Below are positions 11,791 to 23,587 of a stretch of 64,000 nt of DNA, piece after piece (position 1 is the stretch's first letter; every line of letters starts with the position of its first letter). The translations under genes were made by a program, and so were the position numbers. The notes beneath the pieces are model-generated. The model made no database searches. It saw only the letters and a list, made by a program, of their open reading frames with translations, and had not been told where the DNA came from. The stretch covers positions 1 to 64,000 of the forward strand of contig JAUJYZ010000066.1 in the NCBI GenBank assembly GCA_033675265.1. The letters run 5' to 3'. The stretch is from Actinostola sp. cb2023. Taxonomy: Eukaryota > Cnidaria > Anthozoa > Actiniaria > Actinostolidae.

Positions 11791-12239
11791 CAAAAAGTAC
11801 TCAGCTAGTTTTATAGCTACGATTCTGAAATGAAGACAGTGTACTTAATATAAAGAATTGCGGATAGTCACCTTCAAAGATGATTAAAATCGGCTTTATC
11901 GTTGCTGTTCTGTTAGCTTCTGTTATACCATGTTGACATTGCATTATTTTTATGGTCATTTTAATGATGACAATCCATTTACCAAGAATCTGAAGTTTGA
12001 CGGAAATCGTACGATTTTTGAGCGAACAGGAGGACAATATTATGAAAATCCACTGTTAGAAAATCAGCCCGTAACGGCAAACGCGACTCAAAAATAAAAT
12101 TTCGAATACACCCTTAAAAGGCTAAATGTGTGTTAAATGCAGAAATATCCGACTGTTTTTGACGCGACACGAGCGAGTTAAAAAAAGCTATAACATATTA
12201 CAATTCAACGGAAACTAGGTCAAAAAACGAAAATAATTA

Positions 12240-14170
12240 TGGAGAGCTAAAATAAGCAGCCAACTCGCGCTGGCGCTATAACGCCGATTAAACCATCATC
12301 AGGCAGAATGGTAATTTTCACTATTTGAATAACAAAAGCTCCATATTGAAAGTGCTCTACCACAGGAAGCCCAACCAAATGAAAAGTAGTTCGAAACTGA
12401 ACACTTTATAGATTTACTAAAAAAATAGCTCGAAGACCTGTCTTCATTTTTTGATATTTTCTTGCTTTAGTTGACCTAGACTTGCAGTGGAAAAATCAGG
12501 ATAGGTCACCCATTTAGATTCTTAGATAATCGCCGTTGAATATTATGCGCAGGAAAGATGCGCACGAATGCACGATCGCACTACCTTAAATAACAGCTAT
12601 TTGAATAACAAAAGCTCCCTTGAGGCTTTCAATCCCTTGTTTAACTGAGGGTCTTGTGTTTTTATATGAAAGGCTTCCTTAAATAGTAAGGAATTCCAAT
12701 TGTTATCACTGTCAATTACTGAGGTGTTCATCCGTACGGTCACTAGATAGGGTTCATTTGGATTCATATTTGAGTTGAAATGCTGGTCGGCAAATACGTC
12801 AGGTGGAAGACTTAGTCTAGTTTTAATGTAGTTAAAGTCAGGACAATTCCTTAGATAGTTGAAGATTGCGCTGTCCTTATCACGGCTGTGTTCGTATGTT
12901 CGTTCATGGAGTGTTCTATCTGTCTTACCAATGTAACTCTCATTGCAGCCAGGACATTTAAACTGGTAAACTACACTCGATCTATTCAGTAAGGGTGTTC
13001 TATCTTTGGTACTGGTGAAATAAGAGATCTTTGTTGTTTTACTTATCACACGGAATTCTACATCTTTATTGTTGTTGGAACATCTGCGAAGTTTGCGTAT
13101 TTGGAACTTAGTTAGTTGTTCGCCCTGTTGACCAATATACGGCATCTTTATCCAAACAGTGCGTGGTCTTCTGTGAGTTGTCTTGTTTCTTATTGGTATC
13201 GGAGTTGACATTTTCAAAACGTTTTAGTAGTCCATTAGCCACGTTTTTGGGAAAACTGTTCCAGGACATTAACGTTTTTACTTTTGCCAGTTGGGATTTG
13301 ACCTTGTTAGGAGAACATATCCGATAGATACGGGTAATGAGGAGATGGTAATGAGAGATCTTACCCAGGCGATCCTATGAGGCCAAGGCACAAAGCTATC
13401 AAAATTGGTGTATTGTCCTGTGAATGTATCTTTTCTGTAGATGGTCAATCCGTCAGGTGAGATTTCAATATCCAAAAAGTGAGGAACACTGTCTTCAAAG
13501 CAGTCATAGGTAAAGCGTATTCCGGTGTCAAACTTGTGAAATTCATTGAGTAAGAACGTAAGAGACTCGGGTTTGATTAGTAAAAGGGTGTCATCCACCT
13601 ATCTACAGTAGAATTTGATCGTTCCATCTAGAATCAATTTACATGCTAAAAACTCCGTCTATTTGCTCATAGAAGATGCTATTGTTTGAGAAGACTGTTT
13701 TGGTGCATGTATCACGAATTAATTTTCGTAGGGTGTTCTTTTTCAGCGTGGTGTTAGTTTCTCCTTGTAGATTCGGCGTTCAATGATTTCCAGTGTTCTG
13801 TTAAGTGGGATGTTGGTGAATAGAGACTCAACGTCAAAGGACACAAAGCGGTAACCTTGATCAGTGGTATAGGTTAGGAGGTATGCACGTATTCTATTTG
13901 CTGTATCAAAGGAGTCTTTTAGAGTGTATTGGTTTTGCGTGAGAGGAAACAATAACGAGCTGAGATGTTTACCAACAGAGTAGTGAGTACTTTCAGTTGT
14001 ATCTATGATTGGACGAAATTTAGGCAAACGGTCAAACTTCTTGTGTGTTTTTTGGTAGTCCATGGGCTGGTTTGGCATTCTTTGGCTATTGCCAAACGCT
14101 GTTTGCCTTTTCATTGGAGGTATACTTCCATGATGAGTACCATTTTCGGAATATCATTTATTTTATTCTA
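12240..14170 (-). mobile_element. Penelope-like retroelement (5'-truncated)
   Basis: Read right to left: reverse transcriptase blocks at 14114-13743 and 13598-13278, then a GIY-YIG endonuclease at 13217-12597, then a 3' non-coding tail to about 12240. The phrase CTATTTGAATAACAAAAGCT occurs at both 12319 and 12596, indicating a short tail duplication. The element seems cut off near 14170. Confidence 0.85.
12597..14114 (-). pseudogene. Penelope reverse transcriptase plus GIY-YIG endonuclease
   Basis: The RT carries GYRFVSFDVESLFTNIPL (palm motif with catalytic Asp) and, in the next segment, VDDTLLLIKP (the second catalytic Asp pair). The codon before VDD is TAG (13601-13599 on the minus strand), where the family has Tyr, so the YVDD box is cut by a stop. 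The endonuclease part (13217-12597) has a CPGC finger, ESYIGKTDRTLHERTYEH and a distal NxW. In such elements RT primes on nicked DNA and GIY-YIG makes the nick. Frame breaks near 13740-13600 and 13260 make it non-functional. Confidence 0.85.
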
Positions 14171-14909
14171 GTAGTAGTAGGCAAGCTTATTCGACTTCCA
14201 TCTTCGTGACATCTACCAGGCCGCCAATACAACAATGCAAATATGACCATGGGTTACCATAAACTGTGTTCCCCAGGAGAATATGGAAGGGATGACAGCT
14301 CGACTGTTTGATTTAGATTATAGTAATGGACAGATCTAAGGTTTCTACCACCACCCTAGGCGCTGAACTGGATCACCGCTACTCACTACATGCAACTCTG
14401 CAACATTACCATCATCCCGCCTCTCAGAAAGGCTCACTAGCTGACGTTAACCAGGCATGTAGGAACTGCCTTCCAGGAACACAACCCCCCAAAGTGTTTT
14501 ATCCCAGTTTTTCAATTCCTTCGCCTTGTCTGGAGCTTGTAGATTGGAAGGAAATGGTCCCTCCAGCAAATATATTCCCCTCTGTTAGACTGTATTTTCA
14601 TATTGGAAATAGGATAAGAATATCGCCCTTGCCTCTTTCTTGGCTCAACTTCCAGTATAGATAGAGAAGGTGCTCATATCCCTCGTATGCCGTCGAACAG
14701 AGGATGCGGCACCTTTTCCTGTTCCATATCTCATTGGATATTCATGTGTATTGTAGGTACTTAGAATATACTACTATTACAATTGTTCTAAAATATCAAT
14801 CATATTTTTTTAAATAACAGTTACAATATAAAGCCACTGAACTTCCTAAACCCCTTGACTCAATAAGAATATTAGGTAAATGTGAAATTCAATGGTTAAA
14901 GGAAATCAC

Positions 14910-14998
14910 TAACACAGTGAAAAGAGTACTTAACCTTACTGACGTTTCGAGCCTTAGCCCTTCGCCAGAGTAAGTCAAAGTTAAGTGCTCTTTTTTTA
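14910..14998 (-). ncRNA. Hammerhead-like motif of a Penelope-type repeat
   Basis: On the minus strand, 14968-14941 reads CTGGCGAAGGGCTAAGGCTC followed by GAAACGTC, flanked by a longer stem made by AAGAGTACTTAAC and its complement at 14985. Penelope elements are known to carry hammerhead ribozymes with a CUGANGA core, a short stem II and GAAAC. Here the core reads CTGGCGA, one base off consensus, so it is probably a decayed copy. The rest of 14170-15570 shows no gene apart from T-rich tracts near 15230-15280. Confidence 0.45.
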
Positions 14999-15572
14999 CG
15001 GTATCATAGATTTCCTGTACAATAATAACCATTGAATTTATCATTATACACCGACGCACGACGCAGCCCATACTAGTGTACTCGCTATAGTTTCTATCCG
15101 AGTAAATGTCACATTGAGATATGAATCACATGTATATCTCTCGCGTAGTTTTGTTATTATAACTGCACAAAAGTAGTGGACCTAGACGACAGCACATATG
15201 ACATTATCTATATTTGTAATTGAAAATGATTCTTTTTTTTTTTATTTTTTATTTTTTATTTTTTTTTATATATATATTTTAATACAAAAGGAATATTTCC
15301 ATGTCGAAGAAATCAGAGATGTTTGAAACTCGCTTTGTGTCGAGTTCTTGAATGTGACTTTGGGTAATTTACTGAAGTGATTTAACGGAAATCGCAGATG
15401 CTTTCACATTGTGGACTCTCATTAATCATTTCTTGCGCACTGATTGGTTCTCAGCATGACCAATAAGAGTACAGACAATAATTCTGACGACATCTGTATC
15501 CGATGAGTAAAATAAAACTAAAAGACAATATATTTTTCATCTCTCTTTGCAAAAGAGGGTACAGACACCAGT

Positions 15573-18500
15573 ATGTTGACTGAGACGATTTTCATCGTAT
15601 TGCTCCTGTTTCTTAACTCCCGTCATCTTATCGCCAGAGAGAATGACTGTAGCCGAGATAGCACGACTAGAGAAGGCTGTATTTGTACAAGTGTTTCTGC
15701 TAAATGTCGAGTATCGAACACCGTCACTATGTCGCTAGCAAGATATATTCACCAACCAGAGAACGTAATTCAACTGTAAGTAAAAAAACTGAGCTGTTGA
15801 AGCAGTTACTAAACCTTTACTAAATCTTCACGCACAGCGAAGTCATCATAAAATGTCGGAACATGTTTCGTCCTTACGGACCTTATTCAACCGGTTACAT
15901 ATACAGTTATTTCAGAAAACGTTGTCGCTGACCGGCCTCACGACTACGCGACTAGACCGAACGGGGTATGGGTAGAAATCACTGAATCAAGAAATTATTC
16001 GTTCTGGAAATTTATTTTCTCATTATCATAATGGAGAGTAATACTCGAATGAAAGTTTAATTGCCTTCGTGTTTTACGCAAGGAAATTAAGAGTCGGTGT
16101 CATGACCCAATGACTCTTTTTCGGTGAAGGACGTTCCGTGCTGGGACAATGTTCAGTCGTTGAAAGACCACTAAATCATCCAAAACCACTCGCCAGCGTA
16201 GGTCTTAATTCACTGTAAATTCGAAGCATGGCTAATCAGATGTATGCAGCTTTAAAACCGCTTCAGTGATTTCTACCCATACTCCCGTTCGATCTAGTCG
16301 CGTAGTCGTGAGGCCGGTCAGCGACAACGTTTCCTGAAATGACTGTATACACCTATTTCAAAAAACCTTGATAACGGTCAATCGGAATTGGATCATCTGA
16401 AACTTATAAATTCACGTTAACCTCCGCCATATCTCGTTCGAACACCAAGCGTGATTCCAAGCTCGACGGTCGAAATGGATGAATTTCGCAAAAGACCCTC
16501 AGATTCCCATAATTGCTCTTGGTCTCAGATCATCTATTTCAGATCACCTGTTGTCAACGTTTTTTGAAACAGGTGCATACATACGTTTGATTGCTTTACC
16601 AACACTGACAAATGCACACGTCAGGAGCCCATTACTAGGAGCCTTCCTCTCCTATAATAGGTTTGTGTGACATCAAATGCACAAATTGGGCTAAAAATAG
16701 AACACTCATTAAAAATTCCGCGCGATTAACCAATCATGTCGCGTCTTACACAATAGGAATTTGACGTCAGATTCAACACTGCTAGCTTTGCTTTCAATGT
16801 CGGCCGAAAGCGTACCGTGTAGTTCCAGTGATTCTAATAAAAGAATCAGAATCTAGTGAAATTTAAGACCAGTTTCGTCGTTTGCCGCTTCAGTACTTCA
16901 TCAAGCGAGGAAGAACAATGAAAACATTAAAAACAAAACAAAAAAGCAACTCCAGATATTATTATTTATATCAAAACTTCAAGTGCGAGAACTTCTAAAA
17001 AGAAAGCTACTAGTTAAAATGGCCAGTCAAAAGCCGGCCAAAAAACGAACATCTTCTGCTCTTTCTGAGAAGGAATTCAACGATCTGGTATCATGGATAA
17101 TCTCTTACGAAGAACCTAATTAAACTTGTGCATGACTAGCAGTGAGAACCAAGCTAATGAATATTCCAAACCGCCGGTGTGTTTTGCTAATTAGCAATTG
17201 TTATCTGAAACGCAGCAAAATGAATCACGAACTTTGAAGTAGGATTTTGTCGAAAATTCTCGACATTGACACATAGTTCCTTCTAAAACAGCGAAGTGAG
17301 GTACAGGGGAGCTTCTTTTTCTGTGGCCTGGATGAAGATTTTATCGCATTTGTATTCAGCGGCTGATCTTGGAGTGCCGGCTTTCTTACTTTCTTTGAAC
17401 TGAAGACGCCTTTGGCGAATGAACTTCGCATACACTCAGTGATAACCCTCTTATTTTAGTGTTCTTTGCCGCTCTTTAAGGCACGGTTCGTCTGTTGAGA
17501 GTTTCATTTGTTTTTCGACTATCTTTCGGCGAAGAAGTTATTTTGCAAAGTGCACATTTGTGTGGTTTAATTTTTATGTTGGCGCCGCTATCCAACTCAG
17601 TTTTGCTTCATCAGAGTCGAAATCATTGGAGAACGCTTCATTCTTACGAAGACTAAATCATGAATCAACCAACAAAAGAAAGTTGATAAAACAAGAATAA
17701 ACATATGAAGCGATCGGTATATTAAAGAACGTAGAAGAACTTACACGACAACGTGAGTCGCCAAACTAAAAGTATCCACTATTAGGGACCGTCGACATAT
17801 TCATCTTTCCTGTTTTTCGTATTGAAAATGCGTGGGAATGGTTTTGCATTCGGCAACATTACTCAAAACAAACGGTAACAAACAACAGTCCAAGGTTCTT
17901 TATACCGCTGGAAAATCCTCAAAACTGCCCCCATTCCATTTTCATTCTCGTTAATAACAAGCATTCTCGTACCCAAGCCACCACAAACAGAGGTGGTCAT
18001 CCAAGATTTTCGATAGTTTTTATGTACTATATACAATATGAGCGGCCGATCTGTATGGGATTTACAAACTCGAGCCGTAGGCGAGAGTTGTAAATCCCAT
18101 ACAGATCGGCCGCTCATATTGTATATTACTTATCGAATCCAACGATGTATAAGTGGATGTTTTACTATAATTTGGATGATAGGAAACAGTTTGGCCGAGC
18201 AAATCCAAGTTAAAGTTGAATGCAAATGAGGACGAATCTCTTGCCGATTTCCAGATGTCTGCTTCGCTTATGATTTCTATTGTATTTCCCTCATTAATTA
18301 TTGATGAATTCATTCGATAACAGAATCTATTTATATAACACCGAAGTTTGTTAGAACGGACCACCAGTTTGTTCGTTTTATCTTTGCTTTCTTTTTGATT
18401 TCAACATGAAGTAAAAAAAATGTTTTTTTTTACAAAAATGCCCCACACTAACGCCCAATTTTTTTCCTGCCTTACCCCCTCCCCCCCCTAAACGTCCAGT

Positions 18501-21500
18501 GGACGTTAAGCGGGGAAAGGTGAATATGTCGACGGGTCCTTAAAGCGACCTGGCAGTATGTCAGTTTATTGATACATGTTGTCTCGTTCTTGTGCAAGGG
18601 AAAAAAGACTTGGACTTCCATGGATTAAGAATATCAATATTTTGGATCAAGTCCTCGCGTCTTCCGTTTGGCGGCCATTTTATTTTTCAATTTGAAATTC
18701 TTCGGAAATTTGCATATCTAAAAATAGCCCAATTTGTGCATTTGATGTCACATGAACCTATTACTAGAGGAAGGCTCCTAGTAATGGGCTCCTGACACGT
18801 ACACAAATTACGTTTTTATAGGAAAACAAGCCGAACACCGCGGTTTTTAAAACTTGAATTGACAGTTTTGCCCGCACACAACGTTAAGAAAATAGAACAT
18901 GCTTTCAAAAGCATTTGTTTCCGAAGAACTGAGATGAAACTATATATTCATTGAATCTTTTTCTTTGATTCATAAATTATATTTACACATGAAAAGACAT
19001 ATACAACTGAGTGAGAGTAATTACAATTTGAGTGATCTTACAAGGTCACTCAGAAATATATGTTTCACAGACTTCACAGATTTGTCCCCCCCCCCCCCGG
19101 GGGGGGGGGGGGGGGGGGGGGTACTCCCCTATATACGCTATACGGGTATGTGCCGCGGGATAGGGTATGGTTTTTGAGCTCCCAGGTCTGGGGTAGGGTA
19201 TCATTTTTTGCCTTTTTAGGCTGGGATCGGGTACGTTTTGGTCTGGTATAGGGTATGGTTTCCGCAATAACGCCACTATCAGTCGCTATCAGTTTACATA
19301 TCCCTTTAGCACGCTTTCAATCTGGGATAGGGTATACATTTTTAAGCTTTAGTCTGGGATAGGGTGTACATTTTAAAGCTTTAGTCTGGAATAGGGTATG
19401 GAAAATCAAAATTTTAGGTCTGCAGTGGGATAGGGTCAGGGTTTTGAGGTGTCCGCGGCACACACCCCTACCCAAAAATATCCTTAGTGCCCCCCCCCCC
19501 CCCCCCCCCGGATTTCTCCCCGTCTTTAATCAGAGCTATACAATTAACAATACCTCAATGCCCAACATCGCCCATGGTCTTATGCATATAAATGGAAGGA
19601 CTCACACAAAGTTTTGCGTCTTTTTACCTCGAAAGGAACTTGACTCAGGTTTTCCGATTGTCTGTCAATGAGTGCTTTTCAGTCAGTAGAAAGAGGAAGT
19701 TATGAGAGCTTTCAGGAAATATATCGGGAAAACACTCTTGTGACAATTCTTTAGTTTGACTAAAGGGAGGATATAGCTCTTACGTACATATAACGTTGAT
19801 TTTGATGGTTATTGTTAGACTTGTTATATTGCTTCGATCGATCCAAAGTATCTTGCTCCAAACTTGACAGTGAAACCTCGAGCACTACACACTCTAGAAC
19901 TAGAGACAATTATACCCCAGCATTCTACTCTTCTGGCCCCGGTTGCACGAAAGCTAGGTGAATAGTGCTATCCACCGGATAAGTGTTATACAACGGATGA
20001 AACTGATGCAGTTATCCATTTACATTTTATCCGTTGGATATAGGATTTATCCGTTGGATAGCGCTATTCGTCTCTTTCGTGGGGCCATGCATACAGCTGT
20101 AAAATTGTCTCGGCTCGGTGAGGGCCACAAGTTTATAAGTATATTTCACTTTTATGTGTTTACCCTCTTGAAATAAAGTCATCATCATCATCATCATCAT
20201 CATTATCATCGGTTATCTCGAACACGCGCATGCGCAGTAATTTGAATGTGTTGTTTTCGTTGCAGAGATTTAAGTGACAATGGTTTAATACAACTAGAGC
20301 CTGTCATCTCTGTGAGGTTCAGTAGTCTGCTGTTCATGTAAGTCATGTAAATTGGTCACGAACTTTCAATTTTAGTCTGTGATAGGGTATTGATTTTCAA
20401 GCTTAGGTCTGGGATACGATAGGGTACGGAAAATTTCCGTTTCAGTTAGGTCTGGGATATGGTAAGGTTTTTGGGTGACATTCTGGCAAACACTGTACCA
20501 TATAGCAGAATCTATGGTCATAGTAACAAATTCATTACATTGGGACTAAAGTATTCCCCGCTATATTATACATATAGGGTTTTCAGCGGTAATAATACTT
20601 TACTGTGGTCATTCATCTCCGGTTCTCTTTGTGATATTTTGAATAGGAATTTGAGTGGCAACCCGCTGCTTGATCTCCAAACCGTAAACTTCACCTATCA
20701 CTTCCCCCAACTGGCGGTCTTAGACGTCTCGGGACTCTCCTCTTGGTTGAACGCAAGTCACGTGAAAAACCACTTACCAAGGCTTCAAGTGATACGAGGA
20801 ACACCGCTGGACGGACAGTGTCTTCGATGTTTCCTGAGAAAGGATATCTCGTTGACAACTAACCATGGTCTTTTTGAAAGAGCTGGGTTGGGTAATGTTG
20901 CCATGGAAATTTCCAATGCAATACGACCACCGATTCGTCATTACAAGAGTTGCTATGGAAACATTCTGTCATTCAAGGACAGTTACCTACGCCATTATGA
21001 AGCTATTGGATATAACCTGAGCTGTGTACTTCGAAATACGCATATCTGTTTTATTGGCTGCGTCAAGTGCCATGTACACCAAATGTACAACATGGTATTC
21101 TTGAACCAATGCTGGGACATGATGAATAAGAGTTCTATCTTTCTAGTATTCTTAGCAACTGTTGCCATAGCGATGAACGTCACGGTTGTTATAGTAACGG
21201 CGAGGAGCAAACCATTACGGGAAAACGTTACTCAGTTCTTAGTTTCCTGCGTTGCGTTGGGAGACCTTTCAATGAGCTTGTATGTTTTTGTCATCACTAG
21301 TACTAGAGCATCGATATCTTATCAAGAAATGGTGCAATTGATAGAAACAACATTTTGCACTTTTATGGGACTCCTTCTCATGATTTCATTAGGAGTTAGC
21401 GCTTTGACCTCATTTGTTGTATCTCTTGAGAGATATTTAGTGATTGTATATTGTATGAACCCTAACATTCGTATTTCCCTTTGTACAGCTAAGAAATGTG

Positions 21501-22015
21501 TAGGTTTGGCGTTCTTGATGTCGTGCATATTTGGCATCTTGCCGTTCACAGTGTTGGCTGAGTTTTACACTCCTGACACACACTGTATACCAATTGCAAT
21601 AATTGGTGTTACTTTTGAATGTCTGATTATACCCGGTGCTCTATGCGTAATACTGTACCTGCTCAGTGTACCTATGTACATTCACATGTATATATGCATC
21701 CGTCGGGCAAGCCAGGCAGTGGCAGTGGCAGTGCAGAGAGAATCACAAGTTGCACGCAAGATCTCAGTGATAGTCATAAGCAACATGACATTTTTCGTTA
21801 TGCCTTTTTTGATCTTGATGTTAGTTAATAACACTCCATTGAAGGACGTAATGTCTTTTAGGACAAGAGAAACGTTCTGGCAAACCTTTATGTACTATTC
21901 GTTTGCTGCGAATGCCTGCTTAAACCCGATGCTGTTTGCTTTCAGAAACGATAAGTTTCGTGTTGCATTAAGAAAACAATTGCATCTTGCTCCAGGCGTT
22001 TCTCCTCAACAGTAA
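15573..22015 (+). CDS. LRR-containing rhodopsin-type GPCR (three exons)
   Basis: Exons 15573-15775, 20266-20337 and 20647-22015 join in frame (203, 72 and 1369 bases; 548 codons with stop), all junctions in phase 2. Exon 1 encodes a signal peptide (MLTETIFIVLLLFLNS) and a Cys-rich LRR N-cap. Exon 2 is a 72-base LRR unit (DLSDNGLIQLEP), the classical LRR exon size. Exon 3 begins NLSGNPLLDL, gives a hinge, then seven membrane segments from about residue 254. Visible GPCR marks are LGDL in TM2, SLERY at the end of TM3 and LNPMLFAF in TM7 (NPxxF rather than NPxxY). It resembles the LGR family (relaxin and glycoprotein-hormone receptors) but with far fewer repeats. The ligand is unknown. It is the only convincing host gene here; further LRR exons in the 4.5-kb intron cannot be excluded. 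Confidence 0.82.
15904..16345. mobile_element. TA-flanked MITE, CAGTTATTTC termini
   Basis: TA dinucleotides bracket about 440 bases whose ends are inverted for about 90 bases (CAGTTATTTCAGAAAACG against the complement of CAGTCATTTCAGGAAACG, then CTGACCGGCCTCACGACTAC). TA duplication points to Tc1/mariner-type mobilisation. A second unpaired end of the same family, CACCTATTTCAAAAAAC, starts at 16350. It lies in intron 1 of the GPCR gene. Confidence 0.85.
16617..18803. mobile_element. Element with CAGGAGCCCATTACTAGGAG ends
   Basis: About 80 bases at 16617-16700 reappear inverted at about 18720-18803, including AGGAGCCCATTACTAGGAGC and GACATCAAATGCACAAATTG. The 2.2 kb between has no recognisable transposase. 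It contains the palindrome at 18025-18128. It is presumably a non-autonomous DNA element lying in the GPCR intron. Confidence 0.65.
18025..18128. repeat. Perfect palindrome with GCGGCCGATC
   Basis: Arms of about 41 bases at 18025-18067 and 18089-18128 (containing ATGAGCGGCCGATCTGTATG) are exact inverted copies around a roughly 20-base loop, CTCGAGCCGTAGGCGAGAG. No protein is encoded. Confidence 0.85.
19086..19520. repeat. G/C-flanked GGGATAGGGTA repeat
   Basis: A run of C followed by about 24 G at 19086-19121 opens the unit, and a run of about 20 C then GG near 19490-19511 closes it. Inside are several copies of TCTGGGATAGGGTA spaced 30-60 bases apart, and GTGCCGCGG near the left with CCGCGGCACAC near the right, an inverted pair. 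I recall this as a widespread coral repeat. A stray piece with the same phrase lies at 20375-20470 in the second GPCR intron. Confidence 0.8.
19936..20092. mobile_element. Palindromic MITE (ATCCGTTGGATA)
   Basis: TGCACGAAAGCTAGGTGAATAG... at the left faces CTATTCGTCTCTTTCGTG... at the right, and repeated TATCCGTTGGATA or ATCCACCGGAT units fill the middle. It has the look of a short palindromic cnidarian repeat. A (CAT)n run follows at 20178-20208. Confidence 0.6.
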
Positions 22016-23130
22016 CAATAGTACCCTTCCAAAAAAAGGTATGCATATATATAGAACAGTACATGTATTAACATTAAAAATTAAAAATTTTGAAATTTTG
22101 AAAAACATTAAAATTAATTTTTAACTTTTTAAGGTTAAAATATTAAAATATTAGAATTATAGCAACGTGAATACTCAACTGCGCGGCAATAATCAAGTTT
22201 TAAAAAGAGCCGACCAGTGTTTTTCTTTTGAACAGCTCGTCCAAAAATGAAGGGCAGTCAACTCTCTCTTTTAATAGCCACCACTTCGGGAAATGCAAAA
22301 GATGGTCGCGGCTATAATTGAAATGGCCGCTTATATGGGAGTAGTCACCACAGGAAGCCCAATAGTACCGTAGAGACACTGATTTGCAAGAACATTGGTG
22401 TTTTATGCAGTACATAAAACTAAGGAGCTAGAAGCCCGAGTTATAAAATGGGCTTTTTTTTTTTCGTTGGCCACAAACGGATCGAACTGACAGTTTCGGA
22501 ATGCCTATCGAACTAAATCCGAAAGTATGATTCGTTCAAACGGGTCAAATAGTTTCCGAGCGCGTATCGAATTAAATGCGAATTATTGTTTGTATCCATG
22601 GTTCATATCGACCACATGAAAATTGAAGACTTGTATTGTACAAGAGGGAAGCCATGTTGTATCCAACTCGAAGGAAAGAAATACGCTCATATCTCACATA
22701 CAAAATGACACACATCGAAGGCATGAATATAATTCCGAAATTAGGCAAAGAGACAGCAGCTAGCTTCGTCGAGCTTCGTCACATCAAAGTCCGAATCGTC
22801 TGCATGTTAAAATAGGCTAGGAAGTTCGGGGATGATTTTCGAGTCCTTTTATTTGACCGATGTTCCTAAAAAAATCACTGAAAGAACAACCCTGTTTAAA
22901 TAAAGGTTTATTCATTCATTCATTGTTTTACATGTGCAAAGCTAGAGAGCGACGGATTTCATTATCCAGTAGATAGTATAGTAGATGTTGTTTTGGTAGA
23001 CCAGGTCGCCTTGGTCTGTGTCGCTGTGCTTGCTGACTGCCGTCACGCCGTGGTTGCTTCACCAATTGCTCAAAAACCTGTTTAAAAGGTATTGGACAAT
23101 AAAATGAAACAAAGTTTCTGAGATCCAATT
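22016..23130. other. No gene recognised
   Basis: Downstream of the GPCR gene the sequence is AT-rich. Two pieces recur elsewhere: CCACAGGAAGCCCAATA near 22350, and CCCGAGTTATAAAATGGGC at 22436, which reappears at 25203. A (TTCA)n run lies at 22907-22922. No tRNA or coding exon is visible. Confidence 0.5.
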
Positions 23131-23575
23131 GCGACCCATGGACGGTCCCCTGCAGTCATACGTACAGATCCAGCTAGCTAGCTCCTGGATTCAAGTCACT
23201 AATCAATCGACGACAAACTCTTACATCAACATAGAATCCCACTAGAACTAGGACGCGCCAAAAACCCTAACAAGAACGCTGTGGCAGACCACAGAGATCC
23301 ACTCGGTGGAGCTGCTACACCTCTTACCGTGGCAGTAGCCCACTGCATCCTTTTACCAAGACATAAGACAAACGCTTCCGCGCGCCGCCATCACCACCAG
23401 ACATTCCTGATGTCGTATCCGCATCTGACCCGCCGAGCTGAGGAACCCACACATTACGACAACCTACCCAACTTCTCCATCTGATGTTCCACGAAGCAGC
23501 GCGTCCGAGCAAGACCCTGACCCAAACAATGACCAACAAGATATCATCACAGCTGCCCCTCCAGAGACTACTCCA
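23130..23575 (+). pseudogene. LTR-retrotransposon integrase fragment
   Basis: The reading LELGRAKNPNKNAVADHRDP followed by GGAATPLTVAVAHC, preceded by RTDPA and DDKLLHQHR in nearby frames, resembles an integrase core I recall from cnidarian LTR retrotransposons. It is followed by an acidic, proline-rich C-terminal reading up to about 23575. Upstream stops and frame changes show it is a relic. No RT or LTR is attached. The following MITE interrupts it. Confidence 0.45.
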
Positions 23576-23587
23576 TCGATCGACAAT

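Larger units (their letters stand above)
9360..12195. mobile_element. Mutator-like element with about 170-bp TIRs
   Basis: The left arm (about 9365-9530) and right arm (about 12030-12190) are inverted copies, including GTCGCGTTTGCCGTTACGG-like sequence and TCGCGTCAAAAACAGTCGGA. Between them lies the transposase-like reading at 9939-11660 and a short Penelope-derived insertion at about 11666-11790. Matching target duplications were not found at the edges. The 9540-9930 stretch between the left TIR and the coding part holds no recognisable gene. Confidence 0.75.

Noticed and set aside
20459..20646. Upstream extension of the GPCR reading frame starting MVRFLGD
   Set aside because: The segment is intronic: an AG acceptor at 20646 and a phase-2 join to the 72-base LRR exon give a better protein, and it includes the GGGATAGGGTA repeat.
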